A stretch of 64,000 nt of DNA from Caldithrix sp964598255 (GTDB lineage: Bacteria; Calditrichota; Calditrichia; Calditrichales; Calditrichaceae). The notes under the pieces were generated by a model. It worked only from the letters and a program-made list of their open reading frames with translations, did not search any database and had not been told where the DNA came from. Shown here in pieces: positions 33,636 to 44,700 of the stretch; positions within the stretch are counted from its first letter, which is position 1; each line of letters starts with the position of its first letter. The DNA lies in the NCBI GenBank assembly GCA_964598255.1, contig CAZRBA010000130.1:1-64000 (forward strand), given 5' to 3'. The translations under genes were made by a program, and so were the position numbers.

Positions 33636-34961
33636 TTGGCCGAACAATTTAAAAAAATATACATCCCCGCTTCCGAATTTGTCAAAGCCTGGGAGAAAGA
33701 AGTTTACGAATTAACAAATCTGGACTATTTTATTTATCTGTTAATGAATTCGATAGCGGATTTACTGGAGCATAAATTTTTCCCGGAGCAACATAATGCG
33801 AACGAGGAATTTTTGTTGGACAAAGATGAAATTACCAGCCTTTCCTTTTTGGTCGGTGATAATGTTCAGCTTTTTTTCGAAAAGAACTGTTTTGGCACCT
33901 GCGGTTTGAATTGCCCAACTCAATTAGATAAAACCATAACCGGAGACGAAATTTTATCGCTGGCTAAATTTCCGGAGACCATTCAATTTGAAACTTTTAC
34001 CTGCACTCACAAAGAAGATTGCTTGAAATACGATCTTCTGAATTTTGTATTAATTGATGCGATCATCGATTTTTACCATTTCGATTTACGTATCACGGCT
34101 GATGAAGAAGATGATTTTTTACAGAGCTTGATCCATTTTATTAATGACCACATTATTGATTTAATTAAAAACGAGGGCCACACCTTTTTGCTGCAGCCGC
34201 AGGAAAATGCCAGTGCACTATTCGAAAATTTACTGGCCTCCGAAGATTCCGTTTGGAATGAATTCAATCCATGGGACGAAAGCGAATTTGACCAGGACGA
34301 ACCGGACGAATTGTGGAAGCTGCCAACCGCCGATCTGTTTACTGCTATCGAAGAATTTAAATCGATGCAAAACGTTGCTACTTTAACTACCCTAAAGGTA
34401 CTCGAACTTTTCGGGAAATACATTTCCACTTACATCGGCACTCTGAGTGTAGAAGAACTAACGCGCGATGATTTGGAAGAATTTTTTAGTGTGATCTTAC
34501 CAACGGAATTGGCCTCGGAAGAAGACATTAACCTTTCCGAGCAGATAAACTTTTTTAAATCGTTTCTGACTTTTGTCGATTATCAATACGAAACCAACCT
34601 TATCGAAGCGTTTGATGAGTTGGAGACAGACGAAACATTGGCAGATTTATTGCGTACTTTCCGCATTGCTCAGGCTTTTCATCGTCACCATTCTTACGTG
34701 GAATTTCAGATTTCTCCGGAAAGAAAAGACCCTTCGCTAATCGAAGGTTTTTTTGAAGTGGAGAGTTTGGAAAAAGGCCTTTATTTGCTAAAAGATATTC
34801 ATTTAAAAGATAAATATTTGGTAGACCTATCCATTCTTAATACGGACGAACTTCATGCCGGCGATATTTTAAACATCAATTTTATCGCCCAAAAAACCAC
34901 CTGGCGCGCGGCTTGGGTCGAATGCATATTCCCGCAAAAATCCAAGTTCTATTTACTTTAG
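33636..34961 (+). CDS. acidic protein with five clustered cysteines, unrecognised
   Basis: 441 residues starting with TTG behind a perfect AAGGAGG (33623-33629). It is strongly acidic, with a Glu/Asp-Trp-rich centre around 205-245 (NEFNPWDESEFDQDEPDELW) and no signal peptide or membrane segment. The first third has C85, C89 and C93 in CFGTCGLNC, and C123 and C129 in CTHKEDC, a possible metal site. The last 80 residues look like a beta-rich domain (FFEVESLEKGLYLLKDI). It is alone in its unit. No family recognised; a cytoplasmic metal- or partner-binding protein is a guess. Confidence 0.75.
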   Translation: MAEQFKKIYIPASEFVKAWEKEVYELTNLDYFIYLLMNSIADLLEHKFFPEQHNANEEFLLDKDEITSLSFLVGDNVQLFFEKNCFGTCGLNCPTQLDKTITGDEILSLAKFPETIQFETFTCTHKEDCLKYDLLNFVLIDAIIDFYHFDLRITADEEDDFLQSLIHFINDHIIDLIKNEGHTFLLQPQENASALFENLLASEDSVWNEFNPWDESEFDQDEPDELWKLPTADLFTAIEEFKSMQNVATLTTLKVLELFGKYISTYIGTLSVEELTRDDLEEFFSVILPTELASEEDINLSEQINFFKSFLTFVDYQYETNLIEAFDELETDETLADLLRTFRIAQAFHRHHSYVEFQISPERKDPSLIEGFFEVESLEKGLYLLKDIHLKDKYLVDLSILNTDELHAGDILNINFIAQKTTWRAAWVECIFPQKSKFYLL

Positions 34962-35155
34962 CCCGTATCTTTATCCACCCGCCGGTCAATATGGCTTGCT
35001 CATAAGCAATTTTATGGTTATAATTGGAACTTTAATTAAAACACGGATTAAAACAGGGCACAAAATGCAATTAGTCCGAGTGCACTGTGCTCCGAAATAG
35101 TTCAAAAATATTTCGGGTACAGCCTAAATTCGAACTATTAAAACAAAGTTTTTTC

Positions 35156-35620
35156 ATGGTAGAAACAACCATTAAAATAATTTCCAATAATAAAAAAGCC
35201 CGGCACGAATACAATATTGTCGATACGGTTGAAGCGGGCATTGTATTGCAGGGCAGTGAGGTTAAGTCCATCCGCGAGGGAAGGGTTAGCCTGCAAGATG
35301 CCTACGCTCGTTTTCGCAAAGGCGAGTTGTGGCTTATTGGCATGCACATTTCACCGTACAAACAAGCGGCTTTCGAAAGCCCCGATCCAAGACGTGACCG
35401 CAAACTGCTTTTGCATAAACGAGAATTAAAACGCTTGCAACGATACATCGAAGAAAAAGGCATTACTTTGGTACCGCTTAAGGTTTACTTTAAGCGTCAT
35501 TTAGTAAAAATAGAACTGGGCATTGCCAAAGGTAAAAAACAATACGACAAACGCGCTGCCATAGCCGAACGCGATCAAAAACGAGAAATGGAGCGCCTGC
35601 GAAAGCATAATTACCAATAA
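35156..35620 (+). CDS. smpB: SsrA-binding protein SmpB
   Basis: 154 residues, normal length, from the ATG at 35156. It reads NKKARHEYNIVDTVEAGIVL, GSEVKSIREGRVSLQDAYA, LIGMHISPYKQA and the basic KKQYDKRAAIAERDQKRE tail, all diagnostic. It delivers tmRNA to stalled ribosomes. The frame is open back to 35087, but the extra residues are not conserved. The tmRNA gene was not found in the window. It precedes tyrS by 20 bases. Confidence 0.95.
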   Translation: MVETTIKIISNNKKARHEYNIVDTVEAGIVLQGSEVKSIREGRVSLQDAYARFRKGELWLIGMHISPYKQAAFESPDPRRDRKLLLHKRELKRLQRYIEEKGITLVPLKVYFKRHLVKIELGIAKGKKQYDKRAAIAERDQKREMERLRKHNYQ

Positions 35621-35640
35621 AGAATGAAGAAAGGATAAAC

Positions 35641-36855
35641 ATGGGTTTTCCTACGTTAAATGAGCAAATGGATTTGATCAAACGCGGCATTGTGGAGCTG
35701 TTGCCTGAAGAAGAAATGGTAAAAAAAATCGAGCGATCCATTAAAGAAGACAAACCCTTGATAATTAAACAAGGATTTGATCCCACGGCTCCGGATATTC
35801 ACTTAGGGCACACGGTTGGCATCCGTAAACTAAAACATTTTCAGGATTTAGGGCATCGAGTGGTGGTTATTATCGGCGATTACACCGCCATGGTAGGCGA
35901 TCCCAGCGAAAAAAACAGTACCCGACCGCGCTTAAGCCACCAACAAGTAATGGAACACGCCAAAACCTATCAGGAGCAATTTTTTAAAATTTTGGATCCT
36001 AAAAAAACCATTGTACGTTTTAACGGCGAATGGTTCGGTAAAATGAATTTTGCGGAGATAATGGAACTGGCCTCCAAATTTACCGTTGCGCGAATGCTGG
36101 AACGGGATGATTTTGCCAAACGCTTTGCCAACCGGCAACCGATTAGCATTCACGAATTTTTTTACCCCCTTATGCAAGGTTACGATTCGGTTATGATTCG
36201 TGCCGACGTTGAAATAGGTGCCACCGAACAAAAATTTAATCTGGTTATCGGACGCGATATTCAGCGGGAATACAGACAAGAACCGCAGGTTATTTTAACC
36301 CTGCCCGTTTTAGAGGGTCTGGACGGCAAACAGCGCATGAGCAAATCCATTGGCAATTACATCGGTATTGACGAAGACCCACGAGAAATGTACGGCAAAA
36401 CCATGTCCATTCCGGACGAATTGATCTATCGTTATTTTGAGCTCGTTACCGATGTGGATCGGGAAGCCTTGAATCAAATTAAAACCAAACTGGACGACCC
36501 CAAAACGAATCCGCGCGATCTGAAGATGCGTTTGGCTTACACCCTGGTTCGCATGTACCATGGTAAAGAAGCGGCCGAACATGCTGCCGCCGAATTCCGT
36601 AAAGTTTTTGTAAAAAAAGACATTCCGGACAATATCCCGGAAATAACCTTTAATAAAACTCAAGTGCGGATTGACGATTTGTTGTTAGCTACCAAAACGG
36701 CAACTTCCAAAAGCGAAGCCCGACGCCTGATTACCGGAGGGGGCGTTAGCATCGACGGAGAAAAAATAACTGACCCGTTTTTCAATGTAGCCCTGAAAAA
36801 CGACCAAATTTTGAAAGTCGGCAAACGCAAATTTGTAAAAATCAAAGTGAAATAA
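35641..36855 (+). CDS. tyrS: tyrosyl-tRNA synthetase
   Basis: 404 residues of class I. The HIGH signature is HLGH (54-57) and the KMSKS loop is QRMSKS (231-236). The order (FDPTAPDIHLGHTVG, GDYTAMVGDPS, GYDSVMIRADVEIGATEQKFN) and the C-terminal S4 RNA-binding domain (SKSEARRLITGGGVSIDG) are those of the bacterial TyrRS type found in many thermophiles and Bacteroidetes. Together with smpB it forms a translation unit. A run-on terminator follows. Confidence 0.95.
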   Translation: MGFPTLNEQMDLIKRGIVELLPEEEMVKKIERSIKEDKPLIIKQGFDPTAPDIHLGHTVGIRKLKHFQDLGHRVVVIIGDYTAMVGDPSEKNSTRPRLSHQQVMEHAKTYQEQFFKILDPKKTIVRFNGEWFGKMNFAEIMELASKFTVARMLERDDFAKRFANRQPISIHEFFYPLMQGYDSVMIRADVEIGATEQKFNLVIGRDIQREYRQEPQVILTLPVLEGLDGKQRMSKSIGNYIGIDEDPREMYGKTMSIPDELIYRYFELVTDVDREALNQIKTKLDDPKTNPRDLKMRLAYTLVRMYHGKEAAEHAAAEFRKVFVKKDIPDNIPEITFNKTQVRIDDLLLATKTATSKSEARRLITGGGVSIDGEKITDPFFNVALKNDQILKVGKRKFVKIKVK

Positions 36856-36898
36856 CCTCTGTTTCTCTTGCTGAATTTTTTCAACCGATCTGCCACAT

Positions 36899-36918
36899 AC
36901 CCCCCTTGGGGGGTTTTT
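36899..36918 (+). terminator. terminator after tyrS
   Basis: A C6/G6 hairpin with one flanking A-T pair (36899-36905 with 36908-36914) followed by T5 ends the smpB-tyrS unit. Confidence 0.75.
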
Positions 36919-37038
36919 GTTTTTTATCTGTTTAATCCTTTTTAAAAAACGCATCTGTTTTTGTCAAAAAGCATTTGCGTATTTCAATCTGTATCCTTAA
37001 GATGTTCATTAAACCAAAAAATATGCTTAGGTGACGCC

Positions 37039-38766
37039 ATGAAAAATGCTCTACTCAAATTGTCTCTTATTGCCATGCTATTTACGACTTCGCCCGTAAC
37101 GGCTCAATTCGATTTTAACATCAACAATTTTGCTAAAACCGAAAATGGGGCTTTAAAGGCATGGATTATGTTAAAGGACAAAGGGGATCAAATCGCTTTA
37201 TTGGCCAAGCCCGAAGCCTTGCTTTCTCCCCGTGCCATTCAGCGCCGTCAACTTCGGTGCCCGCATAAACCACTGGTGGATTTAAGTGATTTACCCGTAA
37301 GCCATCGTTACCTTAATCAAATCAAATCTCGCGTGTTGCACGTGCGCATTGTCTCCAAATGGCTGAATGCGGTTAGTGTAGAAGCTACCGCGCAACAATT
37401 ACGCACCATACAATCATGGCCCTTTGTCAAACGAATCGATCCCATTGCCCAGGGACGCCCTTTGCCTCCTCCGCAAATGCATCCTCTAAACTATTTACCC
37501 AAGGCAAACGTTTCTGGCGATTCCTTACCCTACGGGCCATCACTTAAACAAGTGGCCCTTATAAACGTACCTTATATGCACATGCAAGGCTATTACGGCA
37601 CCGGTGTCCGTATTTTAATGTTGGACGACGGCGTTAATTTGCTTTACAAACACGAAGCATTAAAAAAAGTGAAAATTATTGCCACGCACGATTTTATTCA
37701 CGGAGACAATGCCATTGACGATTCGGGTATTAAAGCTTACGAAGGTTGGCACGGCACCATGACCCTTTCGACCATTGCCGGGTATACGCCCGAAACTTTA
37801 ATCGGCCCAGCCTTTGATGCCGGATTCATTCTGGCCAAAACCGAAGTAGACCAATTTGAACGGCCTATCGAAGAAGATTATTGGGTAGCCGGTTTGGAAT
37901 GGGGCGACAGCCTGGGTGCCGATATCGTTAGTAGCTCGTTGGGTTACATCGACTGGTACACCCCAGCCGATATGAACGGTGAAACTGCTAAAACCACCAT
38001 TGCCGCAGATATGGCCGTAGAAAAAGGCATTTTAGTCTTTAATTCCGCCGGTAACGAAGGCGATAATCCTGATCACAATACACTTATTGCTCCGGCTGAT
38101 GGCAAAAAAGTTCTGGCTGTTGCCGCTGTGGATCACAACGGTGCACGGGCCTCGTTTTCATCGGTAGGGCCAAGCGCAGACGGTCGGACAAAACCGGATA
38201 TCGCAGCTATGGGCGTAAGCGTTATTGTGGCTAACAGCAGAGATTCATCTGGATTTTCTTATGCCAGTGGAACTTCTTTTTCCTGCCCTTTAGCTGCGGG
38301 CGGAGCCGCCTTATTGCTCGAAGCCTTTCCCAGTGCATCCCCGGAGCTTATGACCAAAGCGTTAAAACGCACTGCTTCTCAGGCTGATTCTCCGGATAAT
38401 CTTTTAGGTTGGGGAATTATTGATTTAAAAAAAGCATACGCTTATCTGGACACTGCGATTGTCCGGAAAGATACCCTTGCCGGATATTTTAAGGTTTTCC
38501 CAAGCGCTCCCAACCCTGCCGGAGCATACACCGAATTTTCATACCGGCTTAAATATCCAAGCGCTGTAGAAATTCAAATTTACAACGCTCTGGGACAAAA
38601 AATAATTTCCTTAGGGAGGCATATCCGTCCGGCCGATAGCAAAATTTACGAACGCCTTGTTACTAAAAATTTGGCCAGTGGTGTTTATTTTGCGCACATT
38701 GCGGTTAGGGCTTTGGCCACCGGACGCACATTAAGAAAAACCTTGCGTTTTACGGTATTGCATTAA
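37039..38766 (+). CDS. subtilisin-like serine protease with T9SS sorting domain
   Basis: 575 residues from the ATG at 37039; an earlier in-frame start would precede the signal peptide (LLKLSLIAMLFTTSPVTA). An N-terminal propeptide of the FCB subtilase style (LLSPRAIQRRQLRC, SKWLNAVSVEATAQQL) is followed by the peptidase S8 domain with D196 (LMLDDGV), H238 (GWHGTM) and S413 (ASGTSFSCP). The C-terminal 90 residues are a type A sorting domain (FKVFPSAPNPAGAYTEFSY, NLASGVYFAHI) for type IX secretion. It is a secreted protease, likely for nutrient scavenging or processing of surface proteins. Confidence 0.93.
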   Translation: MKNALLKLSLIAMLFTTSPVTAQFDFNINNFAKTENGALKAWIMLKDKGDQIALLAKPEALLSPRAIQRRQLRCPHKPLVDLSDLPVSHRYLNQIKSRVLHVRIVSKWLNAVSVEATAQQLRTIQSWPFVKRIDPIAQGRPLPPPQMHPLNYLPKANVSGDSLPYGPSLKQVALINVPYMHMQGYYGTGVRILMLDDGVNLLYKHEALKKVKIIATHDFIHGDNAIDDSGIKAYEGWHGTMTLSTIAGYTPETLIGPAFDAGFILAKTEVDQFERPIEEDYWVAGLEWGDSLGADIVSSSLGYIDWYTPADMNGETAKTTIAADMAVEKGILVFNSAGNEGDNPDHNTLIAPADGKKVLAVAAVDHNGARASFSSVGPSADGRTKPDIAAMGVSVIVANSRDSSGFSYASGTSFSCPLAAGGAALLLEAFPSASPELMTKALKRTASQADSPDNLLGWGIIDLKKAYAYLDTAIVRKDTLAGYFKVFPSAPNPAGAYTEFSYRLKYPSAVEIQIYNALGQKIISLGRHIRPADSKIYERLVTKNLASGVYFAHIAVRALATGRTLRKTLRFTVLH

Positions 38767-38959
38767 TTAAAATAAATGCAATGTAACAACACGTTGTTTT
38801 TTCCCAAAAAAGCGGGCAACCCGCAGCCCTAATTTTATTTTTATTCTAATTTGGGTGCATCTTCCGGGCAAACTTTGCGTATTATTGAAGCGGGTTACAC
38901 AAAAGCCAAAATTTTTTGCAAACAACAAATAATACATTGGCCATTGCTGCGGACATTTT

Positions 38960-41503
38960 ATGGAATCTTTAAAAAAAAATTATGCCGAACTAACTTTTTT
39001 ACAGCGTCTGCGACTCTCTGCGGAACAATTGCATAAAAATGAGCATGAACGCACTCGTGCCATCTTTTTTTTGTCGGGTTTTTTCGTCTTTTTTTCCTTG
39101 ATTATAAGCGGCATATTAGGGAACTCACCGACTTATTGGTTTTTATTTTTCTCCTTCATTTATTTTTGGGCCAAATCTAATCGTCTTATTATTCAGTCGT
39201 TTAATCCACCCGAAGAATTGTATCTTATTCTATTTTTTATTGGTGGCTTTTTCGAACTTAAGCTACTGACTCTTATTCCCATTAATGCCGGTTTGCACTT
39301 TCCCTTTTATGTTACCGTTTTACACGTATTCAATCTTTTTTTAATGATTTGGGGGGGCGGATTATTACTAAGCAGCGAAAGTTCCGGAAATTTTTTACCT
39401 GTATTTGCCTACGGACTTATTTTCTTTTTAAGCCACAAACTGTTCTTTTTTTCTCATCCGTTTAACATATCGTTTCTTTATTTGTTCTTATTTTTCGGTT
39501 TGTTAAAACGCAGCCGCTGGCTGGAAAAACTGACCCGTATCGAATTGGGATTGTATTTGATTTTATTTTTTATTCTTTATGCTAATTTTACCTATTCCGA
39601 TTATTTTGACTCGGCCAAATCCCTTGCCCAGCATGCGGCTAATGGCATCTATTTTTATTCGCTGCCTAAATTTTTGTACTATTTTGGCAAAATTTACCTT
39701 GTTGTTCTCATGATCCGTATTCCTTTGGTATTGGTTTACAACTACGCGCCTATTTCGCGTAAATTGTGGATCGCCACATTGTTCCAATCGACCATCCCGC
39801 AAATCATCCAATTTATTGTGCTCTTATTTATTTTTTATTTGTTCATCGCCGGATGGCAAGCAAATAACTTGCGCAAGGCATTAAATGATTTAACGAGAAA
39901 TCCCGGAAAAGCAGATGTACACATGCAGCGCATTGCCCGTGAAGATCTATTTAACAAAACGAATTTAACCCGAATTTTCTCACAAAATATGGGCGCACTT
40001 TTCTTCCGGCAAGATTCGTCCACGGCTCAACCTGCTTATTACCTGTATTTTTATCCCCAATTTAATTTGCCCAAAACGAACGATTCACTTTATGTCGTTA
40101 AAGTAGATGACCGTTTGCTCAGTTTTTTATTTCACCATACCGATTTTATGGTAGGTACCGGTATTGCGGCTTATCAATACAGTCCCAACAGCCTTATGGC
40201 TTTTTTGTATCGGCTTAAATTTTGGCAAGCCGAGCCTTTTCGCATAAATCCGATTGGAATCATGAATCCGTTTATGACACAGCCTGCCTCCTCTGCGGTT
40301 ATTTGGTCCGGTACCGAAGGCCAAATTGCCAAATCCGATTTTTATTCTTATCACAATTTACGTTTAATCCCGATTGTTGTGGGGCGCTTGTTTTTGCCCA
40401 CAGGAAAAACGGATCAATATTTTACCTTAGATGTTTTTTACAACGCCAGCGAACTACTCCACTGGAATTTTTTAACACAGTTTTTAGTGGTACTCATATT
40501 GTTTTTCTTTTTCTTAAATTCATTGGTTATCCGCCGAATGGCCCGCTTCGGCAAACAAATTAACCGCACCATCGTCGAAAAATTTGCCATTTTACGCAAC
40601 GGCGTCCGCGCTATTGCAGCTGGAAATTTGAATTATCATGTAAATATTCACGGAGATGATGAGTTTAGCGAATTTGCGACGCACTTTAATCAAATGTCCA
40701 AAGCATTAAAACAATTTATGCAGCAGGCGCGCGAAAAGGAAAGAATGGATCAGGAATTGAAAATTGCCCATCGCGTACAACTCAAAATGCTTCCCGAAGC
40801 ACTCCCGCAAATTCCCGGTTTCGAAATAGCCGCCGATTTAACCACAGCCAATGAAGTCGGTGGCGATTTTTACGATGTTTTTATGCTTGATGAACATCGT
40901 TATTTGATCGCCATCGGGGACGTATCGGGCAAAGGAATGTCCGCGGCTTTTTATATGGCTCAACTTATTAGCCTGTTGCGTTTTTCCACGAAATTTACTA
41001 CCGATTTGCGCGACCTAACCATTCGGCTTAACGAATACCTCGTACAAAACATTCTGGATCCCAATATATTTGTAACTGCAATTATCGGCGTGTTGGATAT
41101 TAAAACCAATCGATACGAATTTTTACGCGCCGGACACAACTTGCCCTTTGTGGTGCGCCCCGGCAGCCAACCTATCGTACGAGAAATCAAATGCCCGGGC
41201 ATGGCTTTGGGCATGACCCCCTCTCAGAACATCCTCAAAAAGAATCTGCGCCGCACTAAAATCGTCTTTAAAGCCGGAGACAGTCTTGTTCTGTATACCG
41301 ACGGCTTTACCGAAGCCGCTAAAAAGACAGACGGTCAGGATGTGCTTTACGGAGAAGAACGCTTTAAGGAACAATTGGTAAAGTGTGCCGCCTTACCGCC
41401 AGGCGAATACATCGAATGCCTAAAAAAAGATTTGCACCACTTCTATGAAAAAGCACCCCGCTTTGATGACCAAACTATTATCATTCTCAAAAAATCAACT
41501 TAA
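38960..41503 (+). CDS. membrane SpoIIE/RsbU-type PP2C phosphatase with HAMP domain
   Basis: 847 residues. About eight N-terminal membrane segments (residues 35-310), a roughly 190-residue extracytoplasmic domain, another membrane segment (QFLVVLILFFFFLNSLVI), a HAMP domain (RNGVRAIAAGNLNYHV) and a short coiled coil lead into a PP2C domain. Metal aspartates are present: GGDFYD (D636, D639), GDVSGKGM (D654), LYTDGFTEA and the terminal RFDDQTIIIL. Such enzymes dephosphorylate anti-sigma-factor antagonists in partner-switching; none is encoded nearby. It opens the signalling block. Confidence 0.9.
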   Translation: MESLKKNYAELTFLQRLRLSAEQLHKNEHERTRAIFFLSGFFVFFSLIISGILGNSPTYWFLFFSFIYFWAKSNRLIIQSFNPPEELYLILFFIGGFFELKLLTLIPINAGLHFPFYVTVLHVFNLFLMIWGGGLLLSSESSGNFLPVFAYGLIFFLSHKLFFFSHPFNISFLYLFLFFGLLKRSRWLEKLTRIELGLYLILFFILYANFTYSDYFDSAKSLAQHAANGIYFYSLPKFLYYFGKIYLVVLMIRIPLVLVYNYAPISRKLWIATLFQSTIPQIIQFIVLLFIFYLFIAGWQANNLRKALNDLTRNPGKADVHMQRIAREDLFNKTNLTRIFSQNMGALFFRQDSSTAQPAYYLYFYPQFNLPKTNDSLYVVKVDDRLLSFLFHHTDFMVGTGIAAYQYSPNSLMAFLYRLKFWQAEPFRINPIGIMNPFMTQPASSAVIWSGTEGQIAKSDFYSYHNLRLIPIVVGRLFLPTGKTDQYFTLDVFYNASELLHWNFLTQFLVVLILFFFFLNSLVIRRMARFGKQINRTIVEKFAILRNGVRAIAAGNLNYHVNIHGDDEFSEFATHFNQMSKALKQFMQQAREKERMDQELKIAHRVQLKMLPEALPQIPGFEIAADLTTANEVGGDFYDVFMLDEHRYLIAIGDVSGKGMSAAFYMAQLISLLRFSTKFTTDLRDLTIRLNEYLVQNILDPNIFVTAIIGVLDIKTNRYEFLRAGHNLPFVVRPGSQPIVREIKCPGMALGMTPSQNILKKNLRRTKIVFKAGDSLVLYTDGFTEAAKKTDGQDVLYGEERFKEQLVKCAALPPGEYIECLKKDLHHFYEKAPRFDDQTIIILKKST

Positions 41504-41717
41504 TCTTTTAATTCATTTATATTTGACTTTTGCTTAATTGAAAGAGTATTTTACATCAAAATATTAATGACTACATTCGGTGCCATGTTTGATTTTTGCT
41601 TTACAATTTTTCCCTATTCGTTTCGAACCTGCTAACTGTTTGTTTTTTCATTAGTCATAATCATATTTTAACGAGGGAGCCCTCACCAAGGAGTTTATTA
41701 TTTTCCGGAGATTCAAA

Positions 41718-44700
41718 GTGAGAAAAAGCGTTGTTTTGCTTGTTATTTTAACCATCCTTTTACCTTTATTGGCCTTAAGCATTTCCGCTTATTTTGTTAA
41801 CAAAAGTCTTAATGAATCTGCAAAAAGTTACAATTGGGCAGAGCATTCCTATGAGATATTGTACCTTTCCGAAAAGCTAAATAATGCTTATGACGAATTA
41901 AGCTTTTCGTTGCATACGTTTTTCCATAATAACACGGAAAAAGTATCTACAGAAGCCTATTTAAAACAAAAAGATCGCATCTATAAGTACTTGAACAAAC
42001 TAAACTATTTAACGCGCGATAACAAACAGCAGCAAGAACGTATTGCCGTTTTATATCCTTTGCTGGTATCTCAAATTAAGGTTATGGATCGTGCCGTTCG
42101 TAATGTATCGGCGCAAGAATTACTTTCCGCTAATTTTAAATTTAAACAAAAACAGATAAACGATTTTCTAAGAAATTTTGAACATGTAGAATCGACCTTA
42201 CTAAAAAGCCGATCTTTAGGCTCTGATGCTTCCATTCAACAAACCAAAAGCAAACTGTTTGTTGCTTTTTTAATCTCGTTACTTATCTTATTTTTTGCCA
42301 ATATTGCCATTTTTTATTTATTCGCCAAACAACGCAAAACCTACAACGAAAAAGAAAAACTTTATGCCCTGCATAATGCCATTATCAACAAAGCAAACGA
42401 GGCCATTATAACCACCGACCAAAGCGGACGCATTTTATCCTTTAACCCGGCTGCTCAAGCCGTATTTGGTTACACCGAAAAAGAAGTACTGGCTAAACCG
42501 TTTACGTTTTTGTTAAGCCCGGAGTACCAGAAAAAATGCTTGCAGGTTGGATATGAATTTTTTCTTTTGGATCATACCGAATTACACGGAGCAAGAAAAG
42601 ACGGAAACACAGTGCCTCTATTGGCTTCGTCGGTAAAAATAACGCTTAAAGAAGCCCCGCCTATTTTTTCGATTATTATGCACGACCTTTCAAAATACAA
42701 AGCTCAGGAAAACAAAATTATCCAGCTTTCCAACCGCCTAAGTTTAGCTACCGACCTTGCCGGTTTAAGTGTTTGGGATTGGGATCTTAAATCCAATACC
42801 TTTTATTTTGAAAAATTTTTATACGATGATCTTCCCCTGGAAAGGAAAAGCGAAGATTTATTTAAAATTCTAAAATCGCGCTTTTACTCCGATGAGCTCA
42901 GAGAATTACGCCAACATCTATTAAGAATGTTTGTCAAAAAGAAAAAATTTATTGATGCGGAGCTCCATTTTATTAAAGAGCCCGATAACATTCGCTATTT
43001 AAAATCGCGGGCTTACGTCCAATATGATAAAAATAACAAGCCGCATTTTTTAAATGGCATTACTTGGGATATCACCGAATTGAAGGCCGCAGCAGAAATT
43101 CAGCAAAAGGCCAAAGAGGCAGCCGAAGCGGCGAACAGGGCCAAAAGCCAATTTTTAGCCAACATGAGTCACGAAATCCGAACTCCGCTAAATGCCATTA
43201 TCGGTTTAAATCTTTTATTGCGGCATACTGTATTGGATGCAAAGCAAAAAGATTATGTGGCCAAAATTCATTTATCCGCCACCAGCCTGCTAAATATTAT
43301 CGACGAACTACTAAATTTCTCCAAAATCGAAGCCGGAAAATTACGGATTGAAAACACCAAATTTAACATGGATCTGGTTTTAAACCGTCTGTCCAAAACC
43401 ATTTATTTGAACGCACGCGATAAAAATTTGGAACTGATCTTTAAACAAAATCCCAACATACCTCCCACTTTATTCGGCGACCCGTTACGAATTTCGCAAA
43501 TCCTAAACAATTTAATTAGCAATGCCATTAAATTCACCGAACAGGGACAAATTATTGTGGCCGTGGAGTTAACGAAAAAAGATTCTAAATTTGTCACGTT
43601 ACGTTTTTCCGTAAAAGATACGGGAATCGGCATTTCGGAAGAGAAGCTGCCTAATTTATTTAATTCTTTTACCCAGGCCGATATTTCAATTTCACGGAAA
43701 TACGGCGGAACCGGGCTGGGACTTAGCATTTGTAAACAATTGGTAGAAATGATGGGCGGTAAAATTTGGGCCCAAAGCACATTAGGCCAAGGTAGTACAT
43801 TTTTCTTTGAGCTCAACTTCCCCTATGAAAAAACCAAAGACAAAGAGTTCTATCAGCCTCCCATCGAATTGCGAAATTTGCGCATCCTTGTGGTGGATGA
43901 TGTCGCTGAAATTCGCGCCACCTTAAAAGAACAAATGGAAATTTTCACACAAAATACGACCACTGTTTCCACCGGCGAAGCAGCATTAGCTGAATTGCGT
44001 AACGCACTGATTACAGGCAACAAGTATTACGATTTGGTTATTCTTGACTGGAAATTAGCCAACGATGACGGGCTTGAAATTGCAAAAGCCATTCATCACG
44101 ACGGACAAATACCCATCAAGCCCAAAATTATTATGATTAGCGCTTATGTGGACGGGGAATATTTATTGAAAGAAAAAACCTATTTTAACGCTTTTTTAAC
44201 CAAACCATTTACGCTTTCCGTTCTTTTTAATACCGTATTGGAAGTGTTTGGCAAGGAAGTACGTCAGGAATTTGAAACATACGGAATGTTAAATGTTTAT
44301 CCGAAAGGTTTTAATCAAATCCGGGGCGCACGAATTTTAGTAGCAGAAGACAATGAGCTAAATCAACAAGTCATTAAAGAATTATTAGAAAATGAAGGGT
44401 TTTTTATTACCATCGCCAAAGATGGCGAAGAAGCTGTTAATCTTTTGTTTAACACCGACCGACCTTTTGATCTTATACTTATGGATTTGCATATGCCGGG
44501 TATGGATGGTTTTGAAGCAAGCAAAATCATTCATCAAAATCGAACCCTTAATGCCATCCCCATTATAGCATTAACCGCCGATTTGGCAGGGAACATACAA
44601 CAAAAAATAAAAGACGTGGGTATGATTGATTTTATTGCCAAGCCCATAAATCCTGACGATTTGTTTGCCACCATTGCGCGCTGGATTAAACCATCCAATC

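Noticed and set aside
38812..38824. GCGGG-CAA-CCCGC hairpin after the subtilase gene
   Set aside because: No T-run directly after it and only a three-base loop; too weak to call a terminator.
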